From contig DEIB01000043.1 in assembly GCA_002352215.1 (NCBI GenBank), positions 1-20,106 on the forward strand: a stretch of 20,106 bases of DNA, written 5' to 3'. Origin of the DNA: Chthonomonas sp. UBA2785. GTDB taxonomy: Bacteria; Armatimonadota; Fimbriimonadia; Fimbriimonadales; Fimbriimonadaceae. Numbering within the stretch: position 1 is the stretch's first letter; each line of letters starts with the position of its first letter. The translations under genes and the position numbers were made by a program. The notes under the pieces were generated by a model, which was not told the DNA's origin, did not search any database, and was given only the letters and a program-made list of their open reading frames with translations. Shown piece after piece: positions 1 through 7,500 of this stretch.

Positions 1-591
1 GCCGCCGCCGAAGCCGCCGCCACCAAAGCCACCGTTGCCGCCGCCGAAGCCGCCGCCACCGCCACCGAAGCCGCCGCCGCCACCCATGCCGCCGCTAACC
101 AGCGTGCTGTTTTCGGGTTGGGCACTGGCGAGGTTCGGCAGGCTGTCGGCACCCAGAAGGACGGCCAACAGAGCCGGGTCAATGCTGTTGAGCGGAATGC
201 GCGCCCAGGTCGTGCCACTCGCTTGCGGTACGTCCGGTACGTCCGGCAGGCCGGGGAGAGCTTCATCGCGCTTCGGCGTGATGTAGTAGATCCCGCCTTC
301 TCGGCGCCAGGTCGCATTCACTTGGTCCAGGATGGCGCGCAGCACCGTCTCGAACGGACGATCCTTAACGCTGAGCTGGATGAGGCCTTGCACGGCCGGG
401 TCAATGCTGTAGTCAGCGCCAACCATTCGGAACAGAACCCGAATTGCTTCGCGGACATCCGCATCTTGAAGTTCGAGGCTCGAGACGTTCTTGTTCGCCA
501 TATCATCTTGGCGAGCATGAGCCAGACCCGGTGCGGACACCAACGCCAAGCTCAGTGACATCACGAGCATGCTGCTTACGATTCGCTTCAT
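1..591 (-). CDS. pilQ: Type IV pilus secretin PilQ, N-terminal part (runs off left edge)
   Basis: Reading leftward from the ATG at 591-589, the frame stays open for 197 codons to base 1, so the gene continues outside the window. Residues 1-26 form a signal peptide: basic start MKR, hydrophobic core, and an A-H-A cleavage site before RQDD. Residues about 36-105 look like an STN (secretin/TonB short N-terminal) domain, with the pattern SLELQDADVREAIRVLF, then YSIDPAVQG, then a GGIYYIT strand. A linker with PDVPDVP follows. From residue 167 the protein is almost pure glycine with spaced phenylalanines. In known systems PilQ is the outer-membrane channel through which the pilus passes, and PilP docks on its periplasmic N domains. 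Its place as the last gene of pilMNOPQ supports the call. Only the N domains are visible; the secretin beta-barrel is not in the window, so the assignment rests on STN plus synteny. Confidence 0.85.
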   Translation of the reverse strand, partial: MKRIVSSMLVMSLSLALVSAPGLAHARQDDMANKNVSSLELQDADVREAIRVLFRMVGADYSIDPAVQGLIQLSVKDRPFETVLRAILDQVNATWRREGGIYYITPKRDEALPGLPDVPDVPQASGTTWARIPLNSIDPALLAVLLGADSLPNLASAQPENSTLVSGGMGGGGGFGGGGGGFGGGNGGFGGGGFGGG

Positions 592-668
592 GTTCTTGTT
601 CCCTTTTCGATAGTCAGAAGATTTCCCTTCTTTGTTTGTAACGCTTACGTTACCCGACGAGTTACGCA
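592..668 (-). other. pilP-pilQ intergenic spacer with small inverted repeat
   Basis: This 77-nt gap is the only sizeable one inside the pil operon. It holds a perfect 6-bp inverted repeat with a 4-nt loop at 638-653 (gtaacg, then cgttac). No T-run follows it on the minus strand, so it does not look like a terminator. The segment is less GC-rich than the flanking genes and ends in the pilQ ribosome binding site. I see no convincing promoter; read-through from pilP is the simplest reading. Confidence 0.4.
600..605 (-). promoter_or_regulatory. Ribosome binding site of pilQ
   Basis: On the minus strand AAGGGA lies 8 nt before the ATG at 591. This good Shine-Dalgarno match fixes the pilQ start. 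Confidence 0.6.
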
Positions 669-1382
669 TTATTCCTGCCCCGTTACGCCGCCAGCGCCAC
701 CGCTCGCCGCTCCAGGTCCACCAGAGGCACCCGCACCGGGTCGGCCACCGCCGCCGCCTTGGGCACCACCGCCACCGCCGCCACGGTTGAATCCATCACC
801 TAGCGAAATCACTTCCACTTGGTCCGAACCCACGCGCAGCACGGTCACTTCCGTTTCTGTAAATCGGATGACCTGCCAGGTCGCTCCGTTGACTTCAAAA
901 GTTGTTCCCGGTCGAAGGTCAATGAAAGCCGGTCCTTGGGCCGTGTTCACCTCGGCCAGGGCAACGACCCCGTTCTGCGCCAGCAGAATGCCAGCCAGGC
1001 GCCATTGCGGCACCGGCAAGCGGGCCGGAGGCGGCGCTTCGGACTCTTCTTCCGGCAGTTCGAAGTATTGGCCAAAGCCGCCACCCTCACTCAGAAGTCG
1101 CTCGACCATTTGGTCGCGATCAAAAGTGCGCTCGGAGGCAAGCAGGGCAAAGACGTCCGAGCGATTCGGATAGTACTTGGCCATGCTGTCTTCCTTCACC
1201 TTGGCAGCCGTTTCCGGGCCAGGGTTGTTGACCGGCAAGCCTGCTCCGGCGATGATCGCCGGCTTTTCCGGATCCGTCGGCGTGCGCGGGATCACCGCTT
1301 CTTCCATCGGGATCGGAGTGCAGCCCGCCATCACGAGGCCGATTCCTACGGCCAGGATGGAAAAAGGTTGATTGCGTTTCAT
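669..1382 (-). CDS. pilP: PilP-like pilus assembly lipoprotein
   Basis: About 237 residues. The N-terminus MKRNQPFSILAVGIGLVMAG-C is a lipoprotein signal; the lipobox V-M-A-G-C predicts acylation of the cysteine. A disordered, Pro-rich linker with PRTPTDPEKP follows. The central part resembles the PilP beta-sandwich: WRLAGILLAQNGVVALAEV, then a GTTF-VNGATWQVIRFTETEVTVLRV segment. In the family this domain bridges the PilN/PilO dimer and the secretin N domains. The last 40 or so residues are nearly all Gly, Ala and Pro, which is unusual. I chose ATG 1382 because it gives a normal lipoprotein leader; GTG at 1391, directly after the pilO stop, is an alternative three codons longer. The gene lies immediately behind pilO, so they are surely cotranscribed. 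PilP sequences diverge strongly, so the call depends partly on gene order. Confidence 0.8.
   Translation of the reverse strand: MKRNQPFSILAVGIGLVMAGCTPIPMEEAVIPRTPTDPEKPAIIAGAGLPVNNPGPETAAKVKEDSMAKYYPNRSDVFALLASERTFDRDQMVERLLSEGGGFGQYFELPEEESEAPPPARLPVPQWRLAGILLAQNGVVALAEVNTAQGPAFIDLRPGTTFEVNGATWQVIRFTETEVTVLRVGSDQVEVISLGDGFNRGGGGGGAQGGGGGRPGAGASGGPGAASGGAGGVTGQE
672..785 (-). repeat. Gly/Ala/Pro-rich low-complexity tail of PilP
   Basis: GC-rich near-repetitive codons (GGT/GGC with GCG and CCG) encode a glycine-rich tail including runs of six and five Gly. It is in frame with pilP and is probably unfolded in the periplasm. Confidence 0.7.
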
Positions 1383-1391
1383 CGTCTTCAC

Positions 1392-2240
1392 TTATCCACT
1401 CACCGAGCTAAGTCCAGGTCGTTGGCGCGCACCGCCGGCTCCACCCGGAGCCGCACCCGCACCACCAGCCGGGGCCGGAGCCGCACCGCCACTCGGTACC
1501 GCACCACCACCGCCCGCACCAGCGGCCGGTTGGGCACCGCTCTGCACGGGGACGCCAATGTTGCCTTCCGGCACCACCGGGGCCACTTCAGAGCCGCGGA
1601 TGTAACCCACCACCACCAGGTTGTAGGTGGCCGTCAGGTTCGGCGAGGTTCCGCTGATGGTCAAGCCATCCGTCGTCGCCAAATAGTTGTCCATGGCCGC
1701 CCAGCCGCGAATGTTCTCGCGAATCTGGTTCATGGTGCCGCGCACCGTCACCGGGCCCATTTCATAGATCACCACCGGGAACTTGATCGCCGGGTAGTTG
1801 AAATAGTCGGAGAGGATCGCGTTGGCATCCATCGGCGGTTCCGAAATCTTCGGACCGGTGATGACCGTCACGCCACCGCGCTTCACTTGGCGATTGACCT
1901 GGCTCTGCAGGCGGTTCGCAAAGATCGGTGCGTGCACCGTCAGCGTCCAGCGGTTCACGGCCAGGCTAATGCCGCCGTCGTCCAAGTTGCCCGGAGGGGT
2001 CTTGGTTTCCACCACCGTCTGCCACTCGCTGCCAATGCGCTTGACCTCGTCAATCGCCGCTTGGCGCCGCTTGGCGGCACGATCAATCTTGTTCGCTTCG
2101 GTTTGTAGCGCGTCGCCGTAGGCCACCCAGTTACGGGCGGACTGCATCTTCGGTTGATATTCCTTAAAGAAGGCAAAGCTCAATGCGGCGATCGCCACGG
2201 CGAGCCCCACAATCGGCCAAACCCATGCACTTAGTTTCAT
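1392..2240 (-). CDS. pilO: PilO-like inner-membrane pilus alignment protein
   Basis: 282 residues. A single N-terminal membrane helix at about residues 6-25 (WVWPIVGLAVAIAALSFAFF) follows a short cytoplasmic start. A charged coiled-coil-like stretch (about 30-75, rich in Gln, Ala, Arg, Lys) comes next. A mixed alpha/beta periplasmic part then contains FPVVIYEMGPVTVRGTMNQI, fitting the ferredoxin-like fold of PilO. In the family PilO pairs with PilN and carries PilP. After about residue 235 the chain becomes an Ala/Gly/Pro tail not expected in PilO. The start is the only suitable ATG; the Shine-Dalgarno AAGGAGG overlaps the pilN stop but lies 13 nt upstream, which is long. PilN and PilO share the same layout, so naming rests on order: this gene follows the LNLLP-bearing pilN. 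Confidence 0.82.
   Translation of the reverse strand: MKLSAWVWPIVGLAVAIAALSFAFFKEYQPKMQSARNWVAYGDALQTEANKIDRAAKRRQAAIDEVKRIGSEWQTVVETKTPPGNLDDGGISLAVNRWTLTVHAPIFANRLQSQVNRQVKRGGVTVITGPKISEPPMDANAILSDYFNYPAIKFPVVIYEMGPVTVRGTMNQIRENIRGWAAMDNYLATTDGLTISGTSPNLTATYNLVVVGYIRGSEVAPVVPEGNIGVPVQSGAQPAAGAGGGGAVPSGGAAPAPAGGAGAAPGGAGGARQRPGLSSVSG
1425..1540 (-). repeat. Ala/Gly/Pro-rich low-complexity tail of PilO
   Basis: Codons for Ala, Gly and Pro dominate here (AQPAAGAGGGG, then PAPAGGAGAAPGGAGG). The composition matches the tails of PilN and PilP although the exact sequence differs. Confidence 0.65.
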
Positions 2241-2253
2241 GCGTTTTGTCTAT

Positions 2254-2260
2254 CCTCCTT
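2254..2260 (-). promoter_or_regulatory. Ribosome binding site of pilO, unusually distant
   Basis: AAGGAGG on the minus strand overlaps the pilN stop codon (TAA at 2261-2259). The spacer to the pilO ATG at 2240 is 13 nt, longer than the usual 5-9. No other in-frame start lies nearer. Confidence 0.55.
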
Positions 2261-3200
2261 AGAGGTCCCCCGGGTTGTCAGCAATCTGTCCGCTGGCGCG
2301 TTGCGGTGTGCCAGGGCCACCAATTGGCGTGCCCGGTCCACCGACCGGAGCCCCGCCCGGACCAGGAGCGACACCTCGTCCACCCGGAGCCGGAGCCGCT
2401 CCACCCGCCGCTGCCGCGGCCGGAGCCGCGCCACCCGCAACCAGAGTTGCGCGCGGGTCGGGAGCTTGCATATTGCGAGCCATCGTAATCGTAAATGTGG
2501 TGATCGACCAGTCCGGCATGGCGCCGCGCGGATCAATCGTTCCGGAACCAAAGCCGCCTACGTTCTCAAAGCCCGAGCGGCGCTCTTCTTGAGCTTCTTG
2601 CAGGTGAGCCTGGAAGTGCTCCCACGGATCGCTCGGGTGTTGGGCCTCGCCCGGTCGCAGGCGCGTCCCTACTTGGTCAAGTTCGGTCAGAGCAGGCACG
2701 ATCTTATCGACGCTCACATACCCCGACCGGGTTACATTGATCGCATCGGGGATGCGAAGCAGCGCCATCGGCATCATGCTGTATTCGCTCTTGGAGCGCA
2801 GCACGCCCGTGAGCGTGACCACCGAAGTCGTTTCGTTCACCGAAGCCGCCGTGTAGTTCGTCACGCGGAAGAAGCTCGGAACATAGGAGAGCACCTCGTC
2901 GGCCATGCGCATGTGCTTGGGATTGTGTTCCAGCATTGCATTGGCGAGCTTGAGGTTGCGGTCGATGTCCGTCGCGCTTTCAATCACCGTGTCGGCTTCA
3001 TTGGAGATCGCCACCGCCTTTTGGTAGGGCGCTTCGAGAGCCAGGGCACGTTCCTGCGCCTTGGCCAGCTGACCCCGGGCGTGGGAAATCATAAGGACAG
3101 ATGCAGCAATGGCACCGAGGGCAATCACCGCTCCCATTGCGATGAGCAACGGGCGCATACTGCCACGGGAGGCCTCTGCCGGAAGCAAATTGAGTTTCAT
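2259..3200 (-). CDS. pilN: PilN-like inner-membrane pilus alignment protein
   Basis: 313 residues, clearly longer than the roughly 180-220 usual for PilN. It opens with M-K-L-N-L-L-P, the conserved cytoplasmic motif that PilN inserts into a groove of PilM. This is the strongest single clue to its identity and fixes the start. A membrane helix follows at about 17-39 (PLLIAMGAVIALGAIAASVLMI), then a coiled-coil region rich in Ala, Glu, Gln and Lys (about 40-90). A compact periplasmic domain follows, including VVTLTGVLRSKSEYSMMPM. From about residue 250 there is an Ala/Gly/Pro tail with GGPGTP repeats. The ATG has AGGA 7 nt upstream. pilM ends 18 nt before it, so the two are cotranscribed and probably made in balanced amounts. 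Confidence 0.87.
   Translation of the reverse strand: MKLNLLPAEASRGSMRPLLIAMGAVIALGAIAASVLMISHARGQLAKAQERALALEAPYQKAVAISNEADTVIESATDIDRNLKLANAMLEHNPKHMRMADEVLSYVPSFFRVTNYTAASVNETTSVVTLTGVLRSKSEYSMMPMALLRIPDAINVTRSGYVSVDKIVPALTELDQVGTRLRPGEAQHPSDPWEHFQAHLQEAQEERRSGFENVGGFGSGTIDPRGAMPDWSITTFTITMARNMQAPDPRATLVAGGAAPAAAAAGGAAPAPGGRGVAPGPGGAPVGGPGTPIGGPGTPQRASGQIADNPGDL
2285..2450 (-). repeat. Ala/Gly/Pro-rich low-complexity tail of PilN
   Basis: The segment encodes GGAAPAAAAAGGAAPAPGG and then GGPGTP-type short repeats (PVGGPGTPIGGPGTP). It ends shortly before the pilN stop and looks disordered. Confidence 0.7.
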
Positions 3201-3218
3201 TCGTCAGTCCTGTACCTT

Positions 3219-4406
3219 TTAGAAGAAGATGTGAAGGGCGTTCCCTACCGCCACCGAGAAGTCAGCCTGCATGGATTCCGCCATATTGGGGTCCATGGAC
3301 TTCGGCTGTACTGAGATGCCGCGCATGCTTTCCAGCATCTCGACATTCAAGCCCATCGCCGTCCCGAGGAACGGAGCCAGGCCACGGAGCTTAGAACCAC
3401 CACCGGTAAGGAACAGGCGATTCACATCGCCGCCCTTGCCTCGGTAGTAGTCCACCGATCGTCGGATTTCGGCAACCAGTTCATCCAGGGCCGGGGCCAT
3501 CGCGTTGTAAACGCGCATGTCACCACCCGCACTAGGGGCCGGGGCCGGGGCCATTTCCTCCGTCGGTTCCGGTGCAGCGGGGGCCGCATCTTCCGCAAAC
3601 GGATTGTATGCCGCCATCGTCGCTCCCGCATCGAACGGGTTGTAAGCCGGAGCCGCCGGACCCGAGGGAATCTCGCCCTCTTGGATCTTCAGCCGCTCGG
3701 CCTCTTCCATCGAAACCCCGAGGCGCTCGGAGATTTCGCGCGTAAACATTTCGCCACCCATCGGCACTTGGCGCGGCATCATCAACTGGCCGTCCTTGTA
3801 GATGTTAATGGCAGTGGTGCGGTGGCCAATCTCGATCACACAGATCGACTGGCCGGCGATATCGCCCGCATAGGCCGTGGCCAATACCCGCGCCAGGGCG
3901 AGCGGCTCCACGTCCAAGGCGACCGGCTTCTTGCCCGCCTTCTTGATCACGCCCACACCATTTTCTACGGCGGAGCGCGGACTGATGGCCATCACCACGT
4001 CCAGGTTCTGAGAGGCCGCGTCCGTGGCCGGGTAGGCCTTGAAATCTTGCTCCACGTCGCTTTCGCTAAACGGGATGTTTCGCTGCACTTCCCAGTCCAT
4101 GTGCTGGCGCAGCTCGGTTTCATTCATTCGCGGCACTTCGAGAGTGCGGACGAGGATGCTTTGCTGCCCAGCCAGGCTGAGAATGGATTCGGCAATGCCT
4201 GCACCGCTTTCGGCGCAAACTTGGCGCACTGCCGCGCCCACGTTTTCGGGGTCGAGAATGCCGGTCTGGTCCACCGTGTTCATCGGAGTGGGAATGATGC
4301 CGAGGGCCGTGATCGCCGGTCGACCACCCTGAGATCGGATCTCAGCCACCTTAATGGAGTGGCTGCCCACGTCGATTCCTACGACGCTTGAGTAACGTTT
4401 CGCCAT
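3219..4406 (-). CDS. pilM: PilM, actin-like cytoplasmic ATPase-fold pilus protein
   Basis: About 395 residues from MAKRYSSVVGIDVGSHS. PilM has the FtsA/actin fold, binds ATP, and holds the cytoplasmic tail of PilN under the pilus machine. Visible motifs in order: phosphate-1 GIDVGSHSIKVAEI (about 9-22); RTLEVPRMNETELRQHMDWE; the second phosphate loop SICVIEIGHRTTAINIY; and an adenosine-type loop FLTGGGSKLRGLAPFL near the C-terminus. Between about 243 and 295 there is an Ala/Pro-rich insertion with a duplicated AYNPF, not usual in PilM. I prefer ATG 4406 because the actin fold should begin within about ten residues of the start. An upstream in-frame ATG at 4457 adds 17 residues (MAVPRFNVAQERANESL) but lacks a Shine-Dalgarno and falls inside the likely promoter. 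It is first in the pilMNOPQ operon. Confidence 0.93.
   Translation of the reverse strand: MAKRYSSVVGIDVGSHSIKVAEIRSQGGRPAITALGIIPTPMNTVDQTGILDPENVGAAVRQVCAESGAGIAESILSLAGQQSILVRTLEVPRMNETELRQHMDWEVQRNIPFSESDVEQDFKAYPATDAASQNLDVVMAISPRSAVENGVGVIKKAGKKPVALDVEPLALARVLATAYAGDIAGQSICVIEIGHRTTAINIYKDGQLMMPRQVPMGGEMFTREISERLGVSMEEAERLKIQEGEIPSGPAAPAYNPFDAGATMAAYNPFAEDAAPAAPEPTEEMAPAPAPSAGGDMRVYNAMAPALDELVAEIRRSVDYYRGKGGDVNRLFLTGGGSKLRGLAPFLGTAMGLNVEMLESMRGISVQPKSMDPNMAESMQADFSVAVGNALHIFF
3525..3675 (-). repeat. Ala/Pro-rich insertion in PilM with duplicated AYNPF
   Basis: This in-frame stretch encodes a flexible linker containing APAYNPFDAG and AAYNPFAEDAA (both within about 3590-3655), followed by an acidic and then Pro/Ala part (PEPTEEMAPAPAPSAGG). 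The paired motif suggests a short internal duplication. Confidence 0.6.
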
Positions 4407-4441
4407 GAGACTTTCGTTCGCCCGCTCTTGCGCGACATTGA

Positions 4442-4471
4442 ATCTTGGCACAGCCATTCTACTAGTGTCAA
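4442..4471 (-). promoter_or_regulatory. Candidate promoter of the pilMNOPQ operon
   Basis: A perfect -35 box TTGACA lies at 4471-4466 on the minus strand. Eighteen nt later CAAGAT (4447-4442) is a weak -10 box, matching three of six positions. Transcription would begin near 4435, just upstream of ATG 4406. The location, between a terminator and pilM, makes a promoter likely; the exact -10 is uncertain. Confidence 0.4.
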
Positions 4472-4516
4472 CTGAACTTGACCGGAATGTCTGACACCCG
4501 CGTTTTTGCTAGGTCC

Positions 4517-4554
4517 AAAACAAAGGCGCCGAGAGCGTGGCTCTCGGCGTCTTT
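4517..4554 (-). terminator. Strong rho-independent terminator after the giant-protein operon
   Basis: A perfect 10-bp GC-rich stem (4527-4536 with 4540-4549) closes a 3-nt loop. It extends by four more pairs past one mismatch (4522-4525 with 4551-4554). On the minus strand it is followed by TTTGTTTT, so it acts in the direction of the genes. It sits 18 nt after the stop of the 2299-residue gene and separates the two operons. Confidence 0.88.
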
Positions 4555-4572
4555 GATACGGATTGGACCGGT

Positions 4573-7500
4573 TTAGTTACCCGGAACAACCGGTGCGTAG
4601 CGCGGACCGTACGTTTGGATGTAAATGTCCGGCGTTCCGGCTCGGGTGCTCGCCCAGGCCATCCAGATCAGGTTCGGACGCCCTTGACCAGCCACCCCGA
4701 AGTTATCGAGGCCGAGCGAAAGCGCGCTTTCACCCAAAGCTTGGTCAATCGGCACCGCCGTTTCATCCATTTCCAGCAACGGTTCCACCACCAGGTCCAC
4801 CGTGATGTTGGCCGCCAGCACGTTGCCGGTGGCGTCCACGCCTCGGTAAGTCACCTGCACGGTTTGGCCTTCGGCGCCACCCATCATGTAGATCTTTCCG
4901 GCGGAAGGATCGAGCTGATGGAATCGCTCACCAAACGGCACCGCACCCGGGAAGGTCACCTGCACGAAGAGCGGCGTGCCATCCGGCGCGGTCGCAATGT
5001 CCGTGGGCAGCTTCACACCCGGTCGCAGGGTGAAGGTGTACGGTCGGGTCGTGCCCGTGCCGTCGTTGCTGGTGCGGGTTACGCCCAGGGTGGTGCGGTC
5101 CATGCGCATGGCATCGCCCGGCACGGCTTGGGTGCCACCCGGCTGTCGCCAGTAGGTCAGTTCCGCGGTGCGGTTGCGCTGCGGGTTGAGCGGGAACACC
5201 TGGTAGGACGGCGAACGAGAGTCGTGCACCGAAGCCACCGAGCGGTAGTTCGCGCCGTTGATCGCGTTCACACGCACCAGGGTCGGGCGGTACTGAACGA
5301 ACAGAGCCATGTTGCTCGGGATCGTCGCGCCGCTGAAGGTGACGCTGCCCGATCGCGTGTCAATCAAGACTTCCCCGCCCAGGACGGTGTCCGCCTTCAC
5401 GAGGCCGGTTTCCCGGTCGCCCGTGTAGTCGCCCGCCGGATCCAGGATGGACACGAACGCGCCGGTGTTATCGCGGCGGAAGATGTCAATCCGTCCGCCA
5501 TTCGTCGGCGTGATCGCGCCTCGGTCCAGGCTCCAAAGGATGCCGGGCGCCCAGAACTTGCCGCTGTTGCGGTCCAGCGTGATGCGCTCGACTCGCGTGC
5601 TGTACGGACGGAATCCACCGCGGAAGTCAGGCACGCCACCCGGACGGGTTGCGATCTGACCGAAGTACACGTCGGAGTTCTGTCGCCCGCGCACCACGCC
5701 CGTCAACGCCACTTCGTGTCGAAGTTGACCTTGAACGAATCGCGTAGTGACGGAGGGTCCACCGACTTGACTGAACACGTCTTGGAGTTCAATGCGCACC
5801 GGAGCCGAGTAGTTCACGCCCGTCAGGATCGAGAAGTTCAGGGCCGCGCCGTTGTTGCTGGAAGTCATGTAATAGACCACCGGGAACCCGTTGCCCAGAA
5901 CGATGCTCGGTCGTGACTTTTCGGTGAGCGGGTCATCCGGAATCGTGGATATTCCTGCCGAAGTCAAGCCTGCGCCACTTCGATCGAGAGTTTCCACCAC
6001 AATCCAACTACCGTTGCGGGTGTTGCCCGCGCCGTCTGTGAACTGACCGCGACCTCGGTAGGCCAGCGGGATTCGGTTCGCCGGCGGACCCGAAGACGGG
6101 AACGCCGCCGCATCGAACGAGGCCGAAGCCGCATTCAGCGTGAAGCCCGTCGGCACCGGCAGCACCGTAGTGACCGGTGCCGTCGGCAACGCCACACCCG
6201 TGCTGTCTTGCATGAACGACGGCACGGACAGGAAGTCCATGAAGTCGCGCATCGGCGATTCCGTGTAGCCCGGATAGTTCGTCGCGCCCGGCGTGGTGTT
6301 GGCCACATAGATGCGAGAGGTATCCGCCACCGTCAGGTTGGCCGGGTTGACCGGTCCCGGGTTGAAGGCCGGGTTGTTGCCAACGTCCTTGCGATTCGAC
6401 GCCCACGCCAGGAACACCGATCCATCCAGGAATCGAGTGACCGACGGGTGGGTGTTAGTCCACTGGAAGTTCGGCGCCGTGTTGAACAAGCGCTCCACAA
6501 TCGTCGAGCCCTTCGTCGTGGCCGTGTTCGTCACTCGAGCTTCGCGCACCGTAAAGGAGAACGTAAAGCCAGGTTGCGAGAAGACTTCCGTGGTCGCCAT
6601 CACCGGCAGCGTGAGACCGCTCACCGGGTCGGCGATGTTGTTGGTCACGTCGTCTTCGAACACGTACATCTTGCGCGTGTATTGACCCGAGGGTGCCCCG
6701 AACGGCACGGCGGTGGAGACCTGAGCATCAATGCTCGGGATCGTCGCCGGGTTATAGAGCACGCCTTGCGTAGCCCGCAGGAACGGGTTGGCGCGGCGAA
6801 TCGGGTTCATGCTCAGGCGCGTCGGCCCCGGATCACCCGGGCGCGGCTTTTGCAGGATGACGCGGCCGAGGGTATCCGAGCCCGCATCCGTCACCGGGAT
6901 GAGCCGCGAGGGCGCATACCGAGGATCAAGCGTGCTGATAACCATGGTCGCGGCATCGAACCAGCCCATTTCTTGCAGGTTGGTGCCGAACATTTCCACC
7001 GGGCGCGGACCTGCCGCATCGGTGAACATCTTGGCGACCCGCAGGTTCAGCAGGTTGACGTTGCCTTCGTTGACCACGCCCACGGCTTCGTACTGGTCGT
7101 GCGAGGCAAAGCCACCCAGCGGCGCCAACGGGTTCTGGTTGAACTCGTTGTTCCACGGCGTGAAGCCGGTGCCGGCCGCCCACGGGTAGTTATTTGCCGC
7201 CACAGCCCCATTCTTGAAGCCCGAGCCGGTCGGAATCGCGCCGAGGTCAACCGTCGGGGTTGCCATCGCCACGCGCTGGTCCACCGCCACGTTCAACTGC
7301 AAGAAGAAGTTGCGGAAGGACTGCGCCGCCGGCGAGAAGCCCGTGCGGTTGCCGTTGTCCACGAAGACCACGTGGTCGCCCCGGTAACCAATCGCCGAGG
7401 GCGGCTGGTAGTTGGGGACGTCCAAGAACAGGTCGAACTCAGTCGGCGCTAGGGTGCGCGTCAGGGTCGTGTTGTTGTTGTAGTCGGTGGACCGGTAGGC

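Noticed and set aside
1..95. Periodic GCC-rich sequence suggesting a satellite or CRISPR-like array
   Set aside because: It is in-frame coding for Gly/Phe in PilQ, with no conserved repeat-spacer structure.
819..2108. Plus-strand open frame of 429 codons opposite pilP and pilO
   Set aside because: Crosses two genes and their junction on the other strand; biased composition marks it as a shadow.
4456..4461. TAGAAT as a -10 box for pilM
   Set aside because: It matches the consensus in five of six positions but has no -35 at 16-18 nt, and it lies only 4 nt after TTGACA.
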